From a virus, in the IMG/VR virus record IMGVR_UViG_3300025133_000055, positions 1-64,000 of that record: a DNA stretch of 64,000 bases, one strand, 5' to 3'. The translations under genes and the position numbers were made by a program. This document shows, in pieces, positions 43,916 through 51,371 of this stretch (the stretch's first letter is position 1; every line of letters begins with the position of its first letter). Under the pieces are notes generated by a model. The model searched no databases. It was not told the DNA's origin and saw nothing but the letters and a program-made list of their open reading frames with translations.

Positions 43916-43951
43916 AAAGACATTACAAACCAATCAAACATGAAGGAAAAC

Positions 43952-44203
43952 ATGATCAAAACTTGTAAACATTGTGGAATTGAATTTAACTTATACTCAC
44001 GTCAGAAAAAACTGGTCGGAGGTTATATAAATGAGTGTCCAGACTGCGTTGAGGAATTGGGTGGTGACCAGTCAGAGCCTAGACATTTCGGTGTCACTGG
44101 TTCCTGTGGCTCTGTGAATATCCGACGATTCGATAGTGAGGAAGATAGAAAACAATTTCAAAAAGATTATGAATCTACCAAAACAATTAAGGATTTCTTA
44201 TAA
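43952..44203 (+). CDS. Zinc-ribbon-like small protein
   Basis: An 83-residue protein from ATG 43952 (AAGGA upstream; ATG 43940 is possible). CKHCGIEFNLYSRQKKLVGGYINECPDC has two CxxC pairs 20 residues apart, a zinc ribbon. The second half is charged. Nucleic-acid or protein binding is likely from the fold. Confidence 0.55.
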   Translation: MIKTCKHCGIEFNLYSRQKKLVGGYINECPDCVEELGGDQSEPRHFGVTGSCGSVNIRRFDSEEDRKQFQKDYESTKTIKDFL

Positions 44204-44439
44204 TGTCGATGCTCGAAGAACTTCAGGGCTACCCTCTCCCAGATCCCTCTTTCCAATGGAGGGACGAGGCAGAAATTTATACTTTGGAGCAGTCTGATTC
44301 GTCTTGGGTTTTGTACTGCGACGGCATGTCAGTTCGCGATAACTTTGGATATCCCATCATTTTCGAGACTAGCTGGGATGCAAAAAAGTATGCGAAGGAG
44401 ATTTTAGGGCACGAAGATGTGGTCTTGACATTCTCTTGA
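44203..44439 (+). CDS. Hypothetical small protein
   Basis: A 78-residue protein coupled to the upstream stop (TAATG). EIYTLEQSDSSWVLYCDGMSVRDNFGYPIIFETSWDAKKYAKEIL suggests a small alpha/beta fold. The stop lies 12 bp after the start of the next promoter's first box. Confidence 0.5.
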   Translation: MSMLEELQGYPLPDPSFQWRDEAEIYTLEQSDSSWVLYCDGMSVRDNFGYPIIFETSWDAKKYAKEILGHEDVVLTFS

Positions 44440-44479
44440 CAACTTTTCTCTTGACCTGACCTAAAATATCGTGTATAAT
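44425..44479 (+). promoter_or_regulatory. Triple-box promoter P2
   Basis: TTGACA at 44425 and 44436, TTGACC at 44451, TATAAT at 44474-44479: spacing 11, 15 and 23 bp, identical to P1. Confidence 0.8.
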
Positions 44480-44512
44480 ATAGATACATTTCAACCAAAG
44501 GAGCATTTTCAA

Positions 44513-44683
44513 ATGCCTTATCGTGACGAACCATCCCTTAAAGACCTTTACACTATTTCTTCTGAGGAATACTACGAAGAAAACTATGATTTTGGCGGGT
44601 CATATGATCCAATGCCTCTCGATATGGAGGAAGAATGCCCACAATGGATGCAGGAGCAAATTGATGAAGAAATCCCCTTTTAA
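44513..44683 (+). CDS. Small acidic protein
   Basis: A 56-residue acidic Tyr-rich protein from ATG 44513 (AAGGAG upstream): MPYRDEPSLKDLYTISSEEYYEENYDFGGSYDPM..., ending QEQIDEEIPF. It is first behind promoter P2. Acidic small phage proteins sometimes mimic DNA; that is only a possibility here. Confidence 0.5.
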   Translation: MPYRDEPSLKDLYTISSEEYYEENYDFGGSYDPMPLDMEEECPQWMQEQIDEEIPF

Positions 44684-44921
44684 AAATGGAGATACTGTTA
44701 CTCTGACCTTTCGTAGAAAGGACAGAAAGGCATCGTCACGCACTCGCAATAGAATAAGGGAACACGGGCCGGAATTCGTGGTGAGACAATCACCACGGGC
44801 CTTTAGGGGTGCGGGAGAGCTTGAAAATCGCCTGTGTGTTATGTTAGAGCCGGTCCCAAATCCAAACGAGTGGGCCGGTTGGTTGCCACTGGATGAAATA
44901 GAGATTATAAATGTCGTTTAA
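44664..44921 (+). CDS. FKxGD-family small protein
   Basis: An 85-residue basic protein from ATG 44664 (CAGGAG upstream), MKKSPFKNGDTVTLTFRRKDRKASSRTRNRIREHG..., with a family opening, then GWLPLDEIEIIN. It overlaps both neighbours by 10-20 bp. Confidence 0.6.
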   Translation: MKKSPFKNGDTVTLTFRRKDRKASSRTRNRIREHGPEFVVRQSPRAFRGAGELENRLCVMLEPVPNPNEWAGWLPLDEIEIINVV

Positions 44922-45129
44922 ATTTAAAACAGGACAAATCATTGACATGGAAAAACGCTCGCTGCTCGGCCGCCGCGTGTATCGGTATATCATTCTAGGC
45001 CCAGGCGAGAACCGGGGTTTCTCCTTGGTTTATTGCATGCACTCACCGCGAGATCATGATGTAGGGCAAACCTTCTCTATGAATAATTTTGTTCTAAACG
45101 CCGCAGGAGTCGCTGTTGATGGAATTTGA
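44911..45129 (+). CDS. FKxGQ-family small protein
   Basis: A 72-residue protein, MSFKFKTGQIIDMEKRSLLGRRVYRYIILGPGENRGFSLVYCMHSPRDHDVGQTF. The F-K-T-G-Q-I-I opening, the YIIL strand and V-G-Q-T-F(S) are shared with other members. Confidence 0.65.
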   Translation: MSFKFKTGQIIDMEKRSLLGRRVYRYIILGPGENRGFSLVYCMHSPRDHDVGQTFSMNNFVLNAAGVAVDGI

Positions 45130-45349
45130 AGTTGGCCAAGCTGTTGAGGAATTTTATTCCGATAGTCATAAGTGGGTTTCCACCTACCTTATCCTTCAAG
45201 TGGATTATGTGGGAAGGGTAGTCGAGGCGCTGTGCCTGGGAGAATCGGAAGATCACGGCTACACTGGCGGACATATTGTGAAATTCCCCTTTACTGTTTT
45301 CACGGATCCGCCCGAGAGTTATTGGAAAGTAAATGAAAAATCAGTTTAA
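45119..45349 (+). CDS. FKxGQ-family small protein
   Basis: A 76-residue protein from ATG 45119 (CAGGAG upstream), MEFEVGQAVEEFYSDSHKWVSTYLILQVDYVGRVVEALCLGES, ending SYWKVNEKSV. The final EKSV codons overlap the MKNQFKPG start of the next gene; the same junction recurs at 45776. Confidence 0.65.
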   Translation: MEFEVGQAVEEFYSDSHKWVSTYLILQVDYVGRVVEALCLGESEDHGYTGGHIVKFPFTVFTDPPESYWKVNEKSV

Positions 45350-45596
45350 ACCTGGGCAAATCATTAACGAGTATTGTGTATGGAAAACTGACAGATTGTT
45401 TTCGTCTTATTTAATAATTGATGAAGGCGGTTATCAAAATATGCACTGGAAATGTTTGTGTATATATAACGACTGTGCCGATATCAGGGAAAAGCCAGGA
45501 GAAACGCGCTTTATCAAAAAAGAGTGGCTGGCAAATCAGTCCAGCGCGAAGCAGCGCAACTGGCCATCTTTCTGGAAAATTGAAAATGAAGTTTGA
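45333..45596 (+). CDS. FKxGQ-family small protein
   Basis: An 87-residue protein, MKNQFKPGQIINEYCVWKTDRLFSSYLIIDEGGYQNMHWKCLCIYND, ending WPSFWKIENEV. It has opening motif, LII strand, W-K-C-L-C strand, P-G-E-T-(R)F and terminal F-W-K. These define the family best. Confidence 0.65.
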   Translation: MKNQFKPGQIINEYCVWKTDRLFSSYLIIDEGGYQNMHWKCLCIYNDCADIREKPGETRFIKKEWLANQSSAKQRNWPSFWKIENEV

Positions 45597-45792
45597 AACA
45601 GGACAAATCGTTGTGCAATCTATGAATGGCATCCAGGGAATTGTTTTGGAACACAAGACTACACCTCACAATTCGTATTACAATAAGGTAATTATCTACT
45701 GTACTTTCGCTCCTCACAATTCATCATTGGTTGGACAAGCCCTGGAGCTTAGCGCCTTTGGGCTAAAGGTTAAAGATGAAAAATCAGTTTAA
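45586..45792 (+). CDS. FKxGQ-family small protein
   Basis: A 68-residue protein, MKFETGQIVVQSMNGIQGIVLEHKTTPHNSYYNKVIIYCTFAPHNSSLVGQALEL, ending KVKDEKSV. Its start overlaps the upstream end and its end overlaps the next MKNQFKPG, a duplicated cassette boundary. Confidence 0.65.
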   Translation: MKFETGQIVVQSMNGIQGIVLEHKTTPHNSYYNKVIIYCTFAPHNSSLVGQALELSAFGLKVKDEKSV

Positions 45793-46060
45793 ACCTGGGG
45801 ATTTGATTGGGAACGCCCCAAATGGATACCATCCCGATGAGCCACTGCCTCCACAACTCATGGCGAGTGGCGATTTCCGAGGTATAATCTTGGATATCAA
45901 TAGTATCGGAGACGGCGGCTTTCGTCAGTGGTGCATAACGCTGCTTATCACGCTGAATCTAAATTACAATGAGTATTTTCAGAAAGAATACCCCGTTAAT
46001 ACAGTTAAAACCTTAACAATCAACGACCTTTCAAAATGGAGAAAGATAATAAATGTTTGA
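45776..46060 (+). CDS. FKxGD-family small protein
   Basis: A 94-residue protein, MKNQFKPGDLIGNAPNGYHPDEPLPPQLMASGDFRGIILDINS..., ending LSKWRKIINV. Its first eight residues are the same as those of the gene at 45333 and encoded by near-identical DNA. Confidence 0.65.
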   Translation: MKNQFKPGDLIGNAPNGYHPDEPLPPQLMASGDFRGIILDINSIGDGGFRQWCITLLITLNLNYNEYFQKEYPVNTVKTLTINDLSKWRKIINV

Positions 46061-46298
46061 AGCAATTTACATCAACCGAGATCAGGCTTTTGAATTCGAT
46101 AATGGGCAGGATCTCTATTTTGGTCCGGTTGGAACTTGGTTTTCAGTCCGCGCCGATGCTCTCCTGAGATCCCGTCCTGGCGGATACGACAAGACTCACA
46201 CTGAAATACTAAAATCATATGGTACAGAAAATATCCTGCTTGTACGCACACAATCCTGCGGTCCAGGCTGGTATCAAATTCACCCGAACGAAAGATAG
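46053..46298 (+). CDS. Hypothetical small protein
   Basis: An 81-residue protein, MFEAIYINRDQAFEFDNGQDLYFGPVGTWFSVRADALLRSRPGGYDKTHTEIL..., overlapping the upstream gene. Not clearly of the FKxGD family; function unknown. A late-promoter-like element follows it. Confidence 0.5.
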   Translation: MFEAIYINRDQAFEFDNGQDLYFGPVGTWFSVRADALLRSRPGGYDKTHTEILKSYGTENILLVRTQSCGPGWYQIHPNER

Positions 46299-46304
46299 AT
46301 TATA

Positions 46305-46315
46305 AACTATTTATA
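46305..46315 (+). promoter_or_regulatory. AACTATTTATA element
   Basis: An exact copy lying 7 bp before the first TTGACA of triple-box promoter P3. This is the only place where both promoter types stand together, so the gene at 46406 may be expressed early and late. Confidence 0.4.
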
Positions 46316-46321
46316 AAGTTG

Positions 46322-46376
46322 TTGACATTCTCTTGACAACTTTTTTATTGACTCCAACTGAAAAACCCTGTATAAT
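46322..46376 (+). promoter_or_regulatory. Triple-box promoter P3
   Basis: TTGACA at 46322 and 46333, TTGACT at 46348, TATAAT at 46371-46376: the same 11/15/23 spacing. Confidence 0.8.
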
Positions 46377-46405
46377 GTATATACATTCAACGGAGATCCT
46401 CTCAC

Positions 46406-46996
46406 ATGCCCGCACAACTTGAACGAATTGAAAAACTCCTCGAAAATCAGGACTTGTCAGCTTCTAACCGCTCTTTCGCGGAGTCGTTGAGGAATAGCCA
46501 CAAAAAGTGGAAATCTCTCACTTTTGCTCAGTGGTCTGCATTCGAGAGGATGGAAGCCCGCTATGACCCTGCCGTCATTAACGCTCGAAAAGAGTGGACC
46601 AATGCCTGGAATAACGAAAAGGCTAAGAACCTTCGCATTGCTGCTGAGTATTACCTTCAAAATCCGCCTTATTTCGGTGACATCGCCGCGAAGATTGTTT
46701 CGGACGAAACTTATGTTCCGTCTGCTAAGCTTTATCGCAAGATGGTCGAAAACAAGTACGTTCAAAAGGTGCTTACAACCCGTGCTTCCGAGCCTGCCTT
46801 TGAAGTCGGCTCGCTGGTAAAGGTTCGCAAAACCAGTAGAAATCACCGTCTGAGAGATCGGATCGCTATGGTTGTCGATAATAACGGAGTAGTCAAGACA
46901 TCAGCTAAGGGAGGAAAAACCTACACTATCCTTCCTTTCGGTGAAGCGAACACGATCCAGATCGAAGAACGTTGGCTCAAAAGACACCGAGGATAA
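46406..46996 (+). CDS. Helical protein with C-terminal FKxG-like barrel
   Basis: A 196-residue protein. Residues 1-125 are helical (LERIEKLLENQDLSASNRSFAESLRNSHKKW, PSAKLYRKMVENKYVQKVL). From 130, PAFEVGSLVKVRKTSRNHRLRDRIAMVVDNNGVVKTSAKGGKTYTILPFGE gives the same small-barrel unit as the family, here fused to a helical domain. This fusion is the best hint that the small proteins work as binding modules. Confidence 0.55.
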   Translation: MPAQLERIEKLLENQDLSASNRSFAESLRNSHKKWKSLTFAQWSAFERMEARYDPAVINARKEWTNAWNNEKAKNLRIAAEYYLQNPPYFGDIAAKIVSDETYVPSAKLYRKMVENKYVQKVLTTRASEPAFEVGSLVKVRKTSRNHRLRDRIAMVVDNNGVVKTSAKGGKTYTILPFGEANTIQIEERWLKRHRG

Positions 46997-46998
46997 AG

Positions 46999-47238
46999 AT
47001 GCTTGAACCTGTACAATTGAAGGCCGGGGATGTTATCTCTCAAGTCCACGGCGAAAAGGAAGTTTTAAGGGTAGCTTTAACGAAGGCCGACGAGGAGATT
47101 TTGGAGGGTTACATTTTGCTCAGCGATTACGAAACCTGGGGGCAGGAAAACATAGGGGAAACCTTCCGAATGACGACGGATTATTTTTCAGCATGGTCGA
47201 ATAATAAAACTGCCTTTGTTTATTGGAGGGTAGTGTGA
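46999..47238 (+). CDS. FKxGD-family small protein
   Basis: A 79-residue protein from ATG 46999, MLEPVQLKAGDVISQVHGEKEVLRVALTKADEEILEGYILLSDYETWGQENIGETFRMTTDYF, ending FVYWRVV. It has L-K-A-G-D-V-I opening, YILL strand, I-G-E-T-F and terminal W-R. Confidence 0.6.
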   Translation: MLEPVQLKAGDVISQVHGEKEVLRVALTKADEEILEGYILLSDYETWGQENIGETFRMTTDYFSAWSNNKTAFVYWRVV

Positions 47239-47328
47239 AAACACAGATTTAAACTTGAATATGGCCAAGTGGGGCCAATTAACAAAAAACCCAGCCCGTT
47301 GCTGTATAGGGCTGGCTCTCGATTCTAA
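47235..47328 (+). pseudogene. Frameshifted remnant of an FKxGQ-family gene
   Basis: GTG 47235 reads M-K-T-Q and then stops. A one-base shift at about 47247 continues as F-K-L-E-Y-G-Q-V-G-P-I-N-K-K and ends at TAA 47326-47328. This equals the MKNQFKPGQII opening of intact members. It is read as a decayed copy. Confidence 0.4.
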
Positions 47329-47472
47329 GGGTTGAAGGTTGCTTATCGTGGATGCGGTACATAAAGGGCTTTCTATCTCCATTATCGAGGGGGCTACCAT
47401 GAGAGTGTCAACAACAGATTTATGCAGATAGGAAGTCGGCTATCCGAGAAAAACGACACCGGCCCCACTTGG
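47265..47472 (+). other. Gene-free stretch closed by a 12-bp inverted repeat; possible structured RNA
   Basis: CCAAGTGGGGCC (47265-47276) and GGCCCCACTTGG (47461-47472) are perfectly complementary. Inside lie CCAGCCC (47291-47297) with GGGCTGG (47309-47315), and TCGG-CTAT-CCGA near 47450. The stretch 47239-47592 holds this, a gene remnant and promoter P4. A folded RNA or a remnant of a mobile cassette are both possible. Confidence 0.35.
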
Positions 47473-47511
47473 TCATCATCTATTTACCAGTTTGAAACTT
47501 TATAAAATCTC

Positions 47512-47566
47512 TTGACATTTTCTTTACAATTTAGTTATTGACTTGAACCGAAATATCCTGTATAAT
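47512..47566 (+). promoter_or_regulatory. Triple-box promoter P4
   Basis: TTGACA at 47512, TTTACA at 47523, TTGACT at 47538, TATAAT at 47561-47566: 11/15/23 spacing, with the middle box degenerate. Confidence 0.75.
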
Positions 47567-47592
47567 ATAGGTACAAATTAGGAGTTCCCAGT

Positions 47593-48369
47593 ATGTCTAT
47601 TCGCCGTCCAAATTCTGCCCATAAAAGAACCGTCCGTTGCTCATTTTGCTATGAGAGAGGACATAACAAGTCATCCTGTCCAAAATACGCCGCGAAAATA
47701 GAGGATTTTCGTACTAAATACGGTGATGACCATTATGATGTCCGCCGCTTTGACGCGAAGAAAGCCAGAAGACACGCGAAGGCCAAGGATCGCAAGTGCT
47801 CATATTGCGACGGGAAAGGCCACAATCGCGCGACCTGTCCTGAACTACTCAGCCACATTCGCGAAAGTCAGGCTAAAACCGCCTCTTTCCGCAAGTCGAT
47901 GCTCGCGCGAATGAAGGCGCTGGGAATTGGTGTTGGGACTGTTTTGTCAACGGATAGGTTTATGGGTCGCACCAATAAGGATGATTATGAATCTGCGCGC
48001 TATCGCATCCCGCACGTTATTACACTTATAAACTGGGATAATATCAATCACTTTAATCGAGAATACTCTTATTTTGATGGCAATGCCCCGTGGGTTTCCA
48101 AGCCTTTATGCGAGATCTCGGCACGTTGGAATAGTGAACCGGGCTGGCCCTGGGACGCCGAAATTGTGAAGTTACTTATGGGAGAAGCAAATGCGACAGA
48201 ATGGATTGAAGGAACCCACTGGCGATTCGATCGAAGGATGCAATATTTTTGTGATGTAGAATGCCCGGTACCAACCCCACAGCCGCCCCACAAGTGGCTT
48301 CTCGGGGGAGATCTAAAGTATTGGAAAGGGATTTATAAGAAAACAAAATCCTATTCAGGGGCTTTGTAA
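47593..48369 (+). CDS. Protein with two CCHC zinc knuckles
   Basis: A 258-residue protein. Two retroviral-type zinc knuckles, C-x2-C-x4-H-x4-C, lie at residues 16-29 and 69-82, separated by a basic helical linker (FDAKKARRHAKAKDRK). Such knuckles bind single-stranded nucleic acid. The C-terminal 150 residues (GVGTVLSTDRFMGRTNKDDYESARYRIPHVITLINWD) are unrecognised. AGGAG precedes the ATG. It sits between small-protein operons and the AAA+ gene, each with its own promoter. Confidence 0.7.
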   Translation: MSIRRPNSAHKRTVRCSFCYERGHNKSSCPKYAAKIEDFRTKYGDDHYDVRRFDAKKARRHAKAKDRKCSYCDGKGHNRATCPELLSHIRESQAKTASFRKSMLARMKALGIGVGTVLSTDRFMGRTNKDDYESARYRIPHVITLINWDNINHFNREYSYFDGNAPWVSKPLCEISARWNSEPGWPWDAEIVKLLMGEANATEWIEGTHWRFDRRMQYFCDVECPVPTPQPPHKWLLGGDLKYWKGIYKKTKSYSGAL

Positions 48370-48383
48370 GCCTCTTTTCACCC

Positions 48384-48438
48384 TTGACATTCTCTTGACA
48401 ACTTTCTTATTGACCTAAGCCAAAATATCGTGTATAAT
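48384..48438 (+). promoter_or_regulatory. Triple-box promoter P5 (AAA+ gene)
   Basis: TTGACA at 48384 and 48395, TTGACC at 48410, TATAAT at 48433-48438: 11/15/23 spacing. Confidence 0.8.
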
Positions 48439-48484
48439 GTATACATAACTTGAACCTCTTCCCTACTTATCACTGGAGCCTAAA

Positions 48485-49639
48485 ATGTCCGTCGCCATCA
48501 CATTCTCAAACCTCTCTTCAATGATCCCGGCCCTTTTATCGGGTGACGAAAACAACCTTTATTCCGTTCTTATCCGTGGTCGCCACGGTATCGGCAAATC
48601 GTGGATTGCATACCAGACCGCCGCTGGCCTGACGTGGGATAAGAAGGCCAAAACTACGCGCCCGATTAAGAAGGGCGAAACTCCTCTTCCGGTAGAAGAG
48701 CAGCGCGCATCACAGATGACTGAGGGCGATCTGCTGGGTTTGCCGAGTCCAGAGATGGTTAAGATCAATGGCGAGCTTGCGGCCAACCTGCGCCCATTTG
48801 CTTGGCTTATAAGGGCATGCACGGAGCCGGTTGTGCTTTTCCTCGATGAGATCGATCGAGGCACCACCGAGGTACGTCAGGGATTTTTCCAGCTTGGCGA
48901 TAGCCGTCAAATCAACGGCTGGAAATTGCACCCTGGAACCGTTGTTTTCGGTGCAGTCAACGGCGGCGTTCACGCAGCCCAGTATCAGGTCGCCGATATG
49001 GATCCCGCAGAACTTGATCGCTGGGTTACTTTCGATGTCGAACCTTCTATTGAAGATTGGCTTAACTGGGGCAAAACCGAGGTTCATCCTATCGTATGGG
49101 ACTTTATTAATCAGAATCACGATCATCTGGAGCACAAAGGCGAATTTGAGCCGGGTACCGTATACCCATCACGCCGATCGTGGCACCGCTTGAGTAACAC
49201 ACTCGCTAAGGTCGATATGCTCGACGACGAAAACGCCGATTTAGGCTTGCTTTTCAACCTGAGTCATGGATTTGTCGGCTTTGAAGCTGCGGTTTGCTTC
49301 CGCGACTTCGTTGAGAATTTCGAGCGTCAAGTAACCGTTGAGGATATCTTAGATGATGGCAAGATCGAGAAAACCAAAGATTTTGGCCTAGTTGATCATG
49401 TCGCTTTAATTGAGAAAATGGCAGCACGCGCCGTATTCGCTGCTAAAATTGAGGATCCCCGAATGATCAATTTAGTCGCCTACTTTGATGCACTCCCGGC
49501 TGAGGCTCGAATGAAGTTATTCACAACTTTAACTGAGGACAATAACCAGATCTCAGCGGACAACGGCTCCACATTCCACAGAGAATTAGCTAGACAGGGC
49601 AAGGTTGGAGCATTTATTAAGCTTCTCGGTGGGAAGTAA
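48485..49639 (+). CDS. MoxR-type AAA+ ATPase
   Basis: A 384-residue ATPase: Walker A GRHGIGKS (32-39), Walker B VVLFLDEID (116-124), then VVFGAVNGG (sensor 1) and DPAELDRW (arginine-finger/sensor region). MoxR-type ATPases act as chaperones with VWA-domain partners. The next gene encodes such a partner (DUF2201, VWA with HExxH), so together they form a MoxR/VWA system. A hairpin follows the stop. The target in the phage cycle is unknown. Confidence 0.8.
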   Translation: MSVAITFSNLSSMIPALLSGDENNLYSVLIRGRHGIGKSWIAYQTAAGLTWDKKAKTTRPIKKGETPLPVEEQRASQMTEGDLLGLPSPEMVKINGELAANLRPFAWLIRACTEPVVLFLDEIDRGTTEVRQGFFQLGDSRQINGWKLHPGTVVFGAVNGGVHAAQYQVADMDPAELDRWVTFDVEPSIEDWLNWGKTEVHPIVWDFINQNHDHLEHKGEFEPGTVYPSRRSWHRLSNTLAKVDMLDDENADLGLLFNLSHGFVGFEAAVCFRDFVENFERQVTVEDILDDGKIEKTKDFGLVDHVALIEKMAARAVFAAKIEDPRMINLVAYFDALPAEARMKLFTTLTEDNNQISADNGSTFHRELARQGKVGAFIKLLGGK

Positions 49640-49649
49640 AACACAGGTT

Positions 49650-49673
49650 GAAGGGGGCTTTTTCGCCCCCTTC
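49650..49673 (+). terminator. Hairpin terminator after the AAA+ gene
   Basis: GAAGGGGGC (49650-49658) and GCCCCCTTC (49665-49673) form a perfect 9-bp stem with a TTTTTC loop, 11 bp after the stop and 7 bp before promoter P6. It would separate AAA+ and VWA transcripts. Confidence 0.65.
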
Positions 49674-49679
49674 GGCCTC

Positions 49680-49734
49680 TTGACATTCTTTTGACAATTG
49701 TTTTATAGACAAGTGCACTAAGATCGTGTATAAT
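49680..49734 (+). promoter_or_regulatory. Triple-box promoter P6 (VWA gene)
   Basis: TTGACA at 49680 and 49691, TAGACA at 49706, TATAAT at 49729-49734: 11/15/23 spacing. Confidence 0.8.
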
Positions 49735-49759
49735 ATATATATAAATCGGAGCTTCCTAC

Positions 49760-51112
49760 ATGACAACTATCGCCACAAAACCCGCTACTGAGGTTCTACC
49801 TTTTAATCTCGATGAACACATTGTTGATCTTTTGAGAGATGAACCCTTTTTTGCCGCTTTATCCCGTCGTATGGATAAGGTACCTTCAACCCGGATCCCT
49901 ACCGCTGGCGTGTGCTTAAATGAGGAACGATGCCGGTTTGAACTGGTTTATAACCCGATCTTCATGGGATCGATCCTTGCACGCGATAGGAAATTCGTTA
50001 AGGGTATTTTGCTCCATGAATTTTATCACATTGTGCTTTTGCATGTCACTACTCGCTTGCCAGATGGTAAAATGTCTAAAAAGTGGAATATTGCAACCGA
50101 TTTAGCGATTAATAGCGATCTTTCAATCTTTGATCACGCCGAGACATCTACAGGCTGGAAAATGGTTAGTACAATATTGCCCGAAGAAGCACTGTTTCCG
50201 ACCGTAGGCCCATTTGCAGAGTTTCCACCGGGATTATCGGCCGAGGAGTATCTTGAAATGCTGCCCGAGGGCGACGACGAAGGCGACGAAGGCGACGAAG
50301 GCGGCGAAGGCGAAGGCTCCGGCGCTGGGAAGGGAAAAGGGCAGAAAGAAAGTGATGAATCCGACGAAGGTGAGGAGGGAAGTGAGGGATCTGGCGATAG
50401 TGACGGTCCCTCCTCACCTTCCGAGGGTCACGGTGACCATTCCAATTGGGGCGACTCTGACGGTACAGATGAAAAACGTAAGATTGCGGAAGAGCGCCTA
50501 AAGGAAAATATTAAAGAGTCTTTCGTTGAGTCGCAATCTAAGGGGTTCGGATCTGTATCGGCTGGCATGCGCCGACAAATTAAAGAAGCGATCACACCTA
50601 AAGTCAATTGGCGTTCTATCCTTCGTTCATTCGTCAAGGCTTCTCAAAGAGCGGATAGAACCTCGACAATTAAGAAATTAAATCGCCGCTATGCCTATAT
50701 CCATCCGGGCCGCAAAGCAAAGCGCCAAGCGAAAATAGCGGTTTCAATTGATCAATCGGGCAGTGTGTCCGATCAAATGCTTGTCGCATTTTACGCCGAG
50801 CTTGAAAAGCTTTCTCAGCTTGCTGAATTCACGGTAATCCCCTTTGATACCGAGGTTGCCGAGGATCATGTTCACGTCTGGAAAAAAGGTGAGCGTCATG
50901 AGAAGGCCCGTTATAGATACGGCGGAACCTGCTTTAATTGCTGCACCAAATGGGTCAACGAACGACAGTTCGATGGTCACATTGTCCTGACTGATATGGA
51001 GGCTCCTAAGCCGGTTCCGAGCAAGTCTCAGCGTATGTGGATGACAACCAAGCGATGCGCCGAGCACCCTTATTTCAAAACCAACGAAAGAGTGATCGCA
51101 ATCGATGATTAA
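49760..51112 (+). CDS. DUF2201-type VWA protein with metallopeptidase-like HExxH
   Basis: A 450-residue protein. N-terminal domain with LLHEFYHIVLLH (HEFYH at 86-90), a zinc-peptidase-like motif typical of the DUF2201 group. A linker at about 170-245 is low-complexity Gly/Asp/Glu/Ser. The C-terminal VWA domain has MIDAS D331-x-S-x-S (SIDQSGSVS), T390 (GGTCF) and D412 (LTDMEAP). In bacteria DUF2201 genes neighbour MoxR ATPases, as here. It may be a metal-dependent protease or substrate receptor for the ATPase. Confidence 0.8.
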   Translation: MTTIATKPATEVLPFNLDEHIVDLLRDEPFFAALSRRMDKVPSTRIPTAGVCLNEERCRFELVYNPIFMGSILARDRKFVKGILLHEFYHIVLLHVTTRLPDGKMSKKWNIATDLAINSDLSIFDHAETSTGWKMVSTILPEEALFPTVGPFAEFPPGLSAEEYLEMLPEGDDEGDEGDEGGEGEGSGAGKGKGQKESDESDEGEEGSEGSGDSDGPSSPSEGHGDHSNWGDSDGTDEKRKIAEERLKENIKESFVESQSKGFGSVSAGMRRQIKEAITPKVNWRSILRSFVKASQRADRTSTIKKLNRRYAYIHPGRKAKRQAKIAVSIDQSGSVSDQMLVAFYAELEKLSQLAEFTVIPFDTEVAEDHVHVWKKGERHEKARYRYGGTCFNCCTKWVNERQFDGHIVLTDMEAPKPVPSKSQRMWMTTKRCAEHPYFKTNERVIAIDD

Positions 51113-51371
51113 AGAGTTTAAAACCGAGGAATTGAAGGTAGGTGATATAATATCCCTTCGCGCGGGTTTACAGCCCGCTCCTCTTGATCATTTTACAGAA
51201 TGGTCCAGGCTGGCAATCTTTGAGATTACCAATAGGTTAATTAGAACCGTTATTTTGCTTGATAGGACTGATGGCTTCGCGCCCGGAACCCTTTACAATT
51301 TCCAGATAATCGACTTAGAACGGGCCTTAGAGACAGGCGCCCGTTGGAGGCTTTTGTGCGATTCAAAGTAG
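51105..51371 (+). CDS. FKxGD-family small protein
   Basis: An 88-residue protein, MIKEFKTEELKVGDIISLRAGLQPAPLDHFTEWSRLAIFEITN, ending ARWRLLCDSK. L-K-V-G-D-I-I and terminal R-W-R fit the family. It overlaps the VWA gene by 8 bp and so may be cotranslated with it. Confidence 0.6.
   Translation: MIKEFKTEELKVGDIISLRAGLQPAPLDHFTEWSRLAIFEITNRLIRTVILLDRTDGFAPGTLYNFQIIDLERALETGARWRLLCDSK

Noticed and set aside
47265-47472. tRNA or tmRNA in the structured stretch
   Set aside because: No cloverleaf, T-loop consensus or CCA-like end could be fitted.
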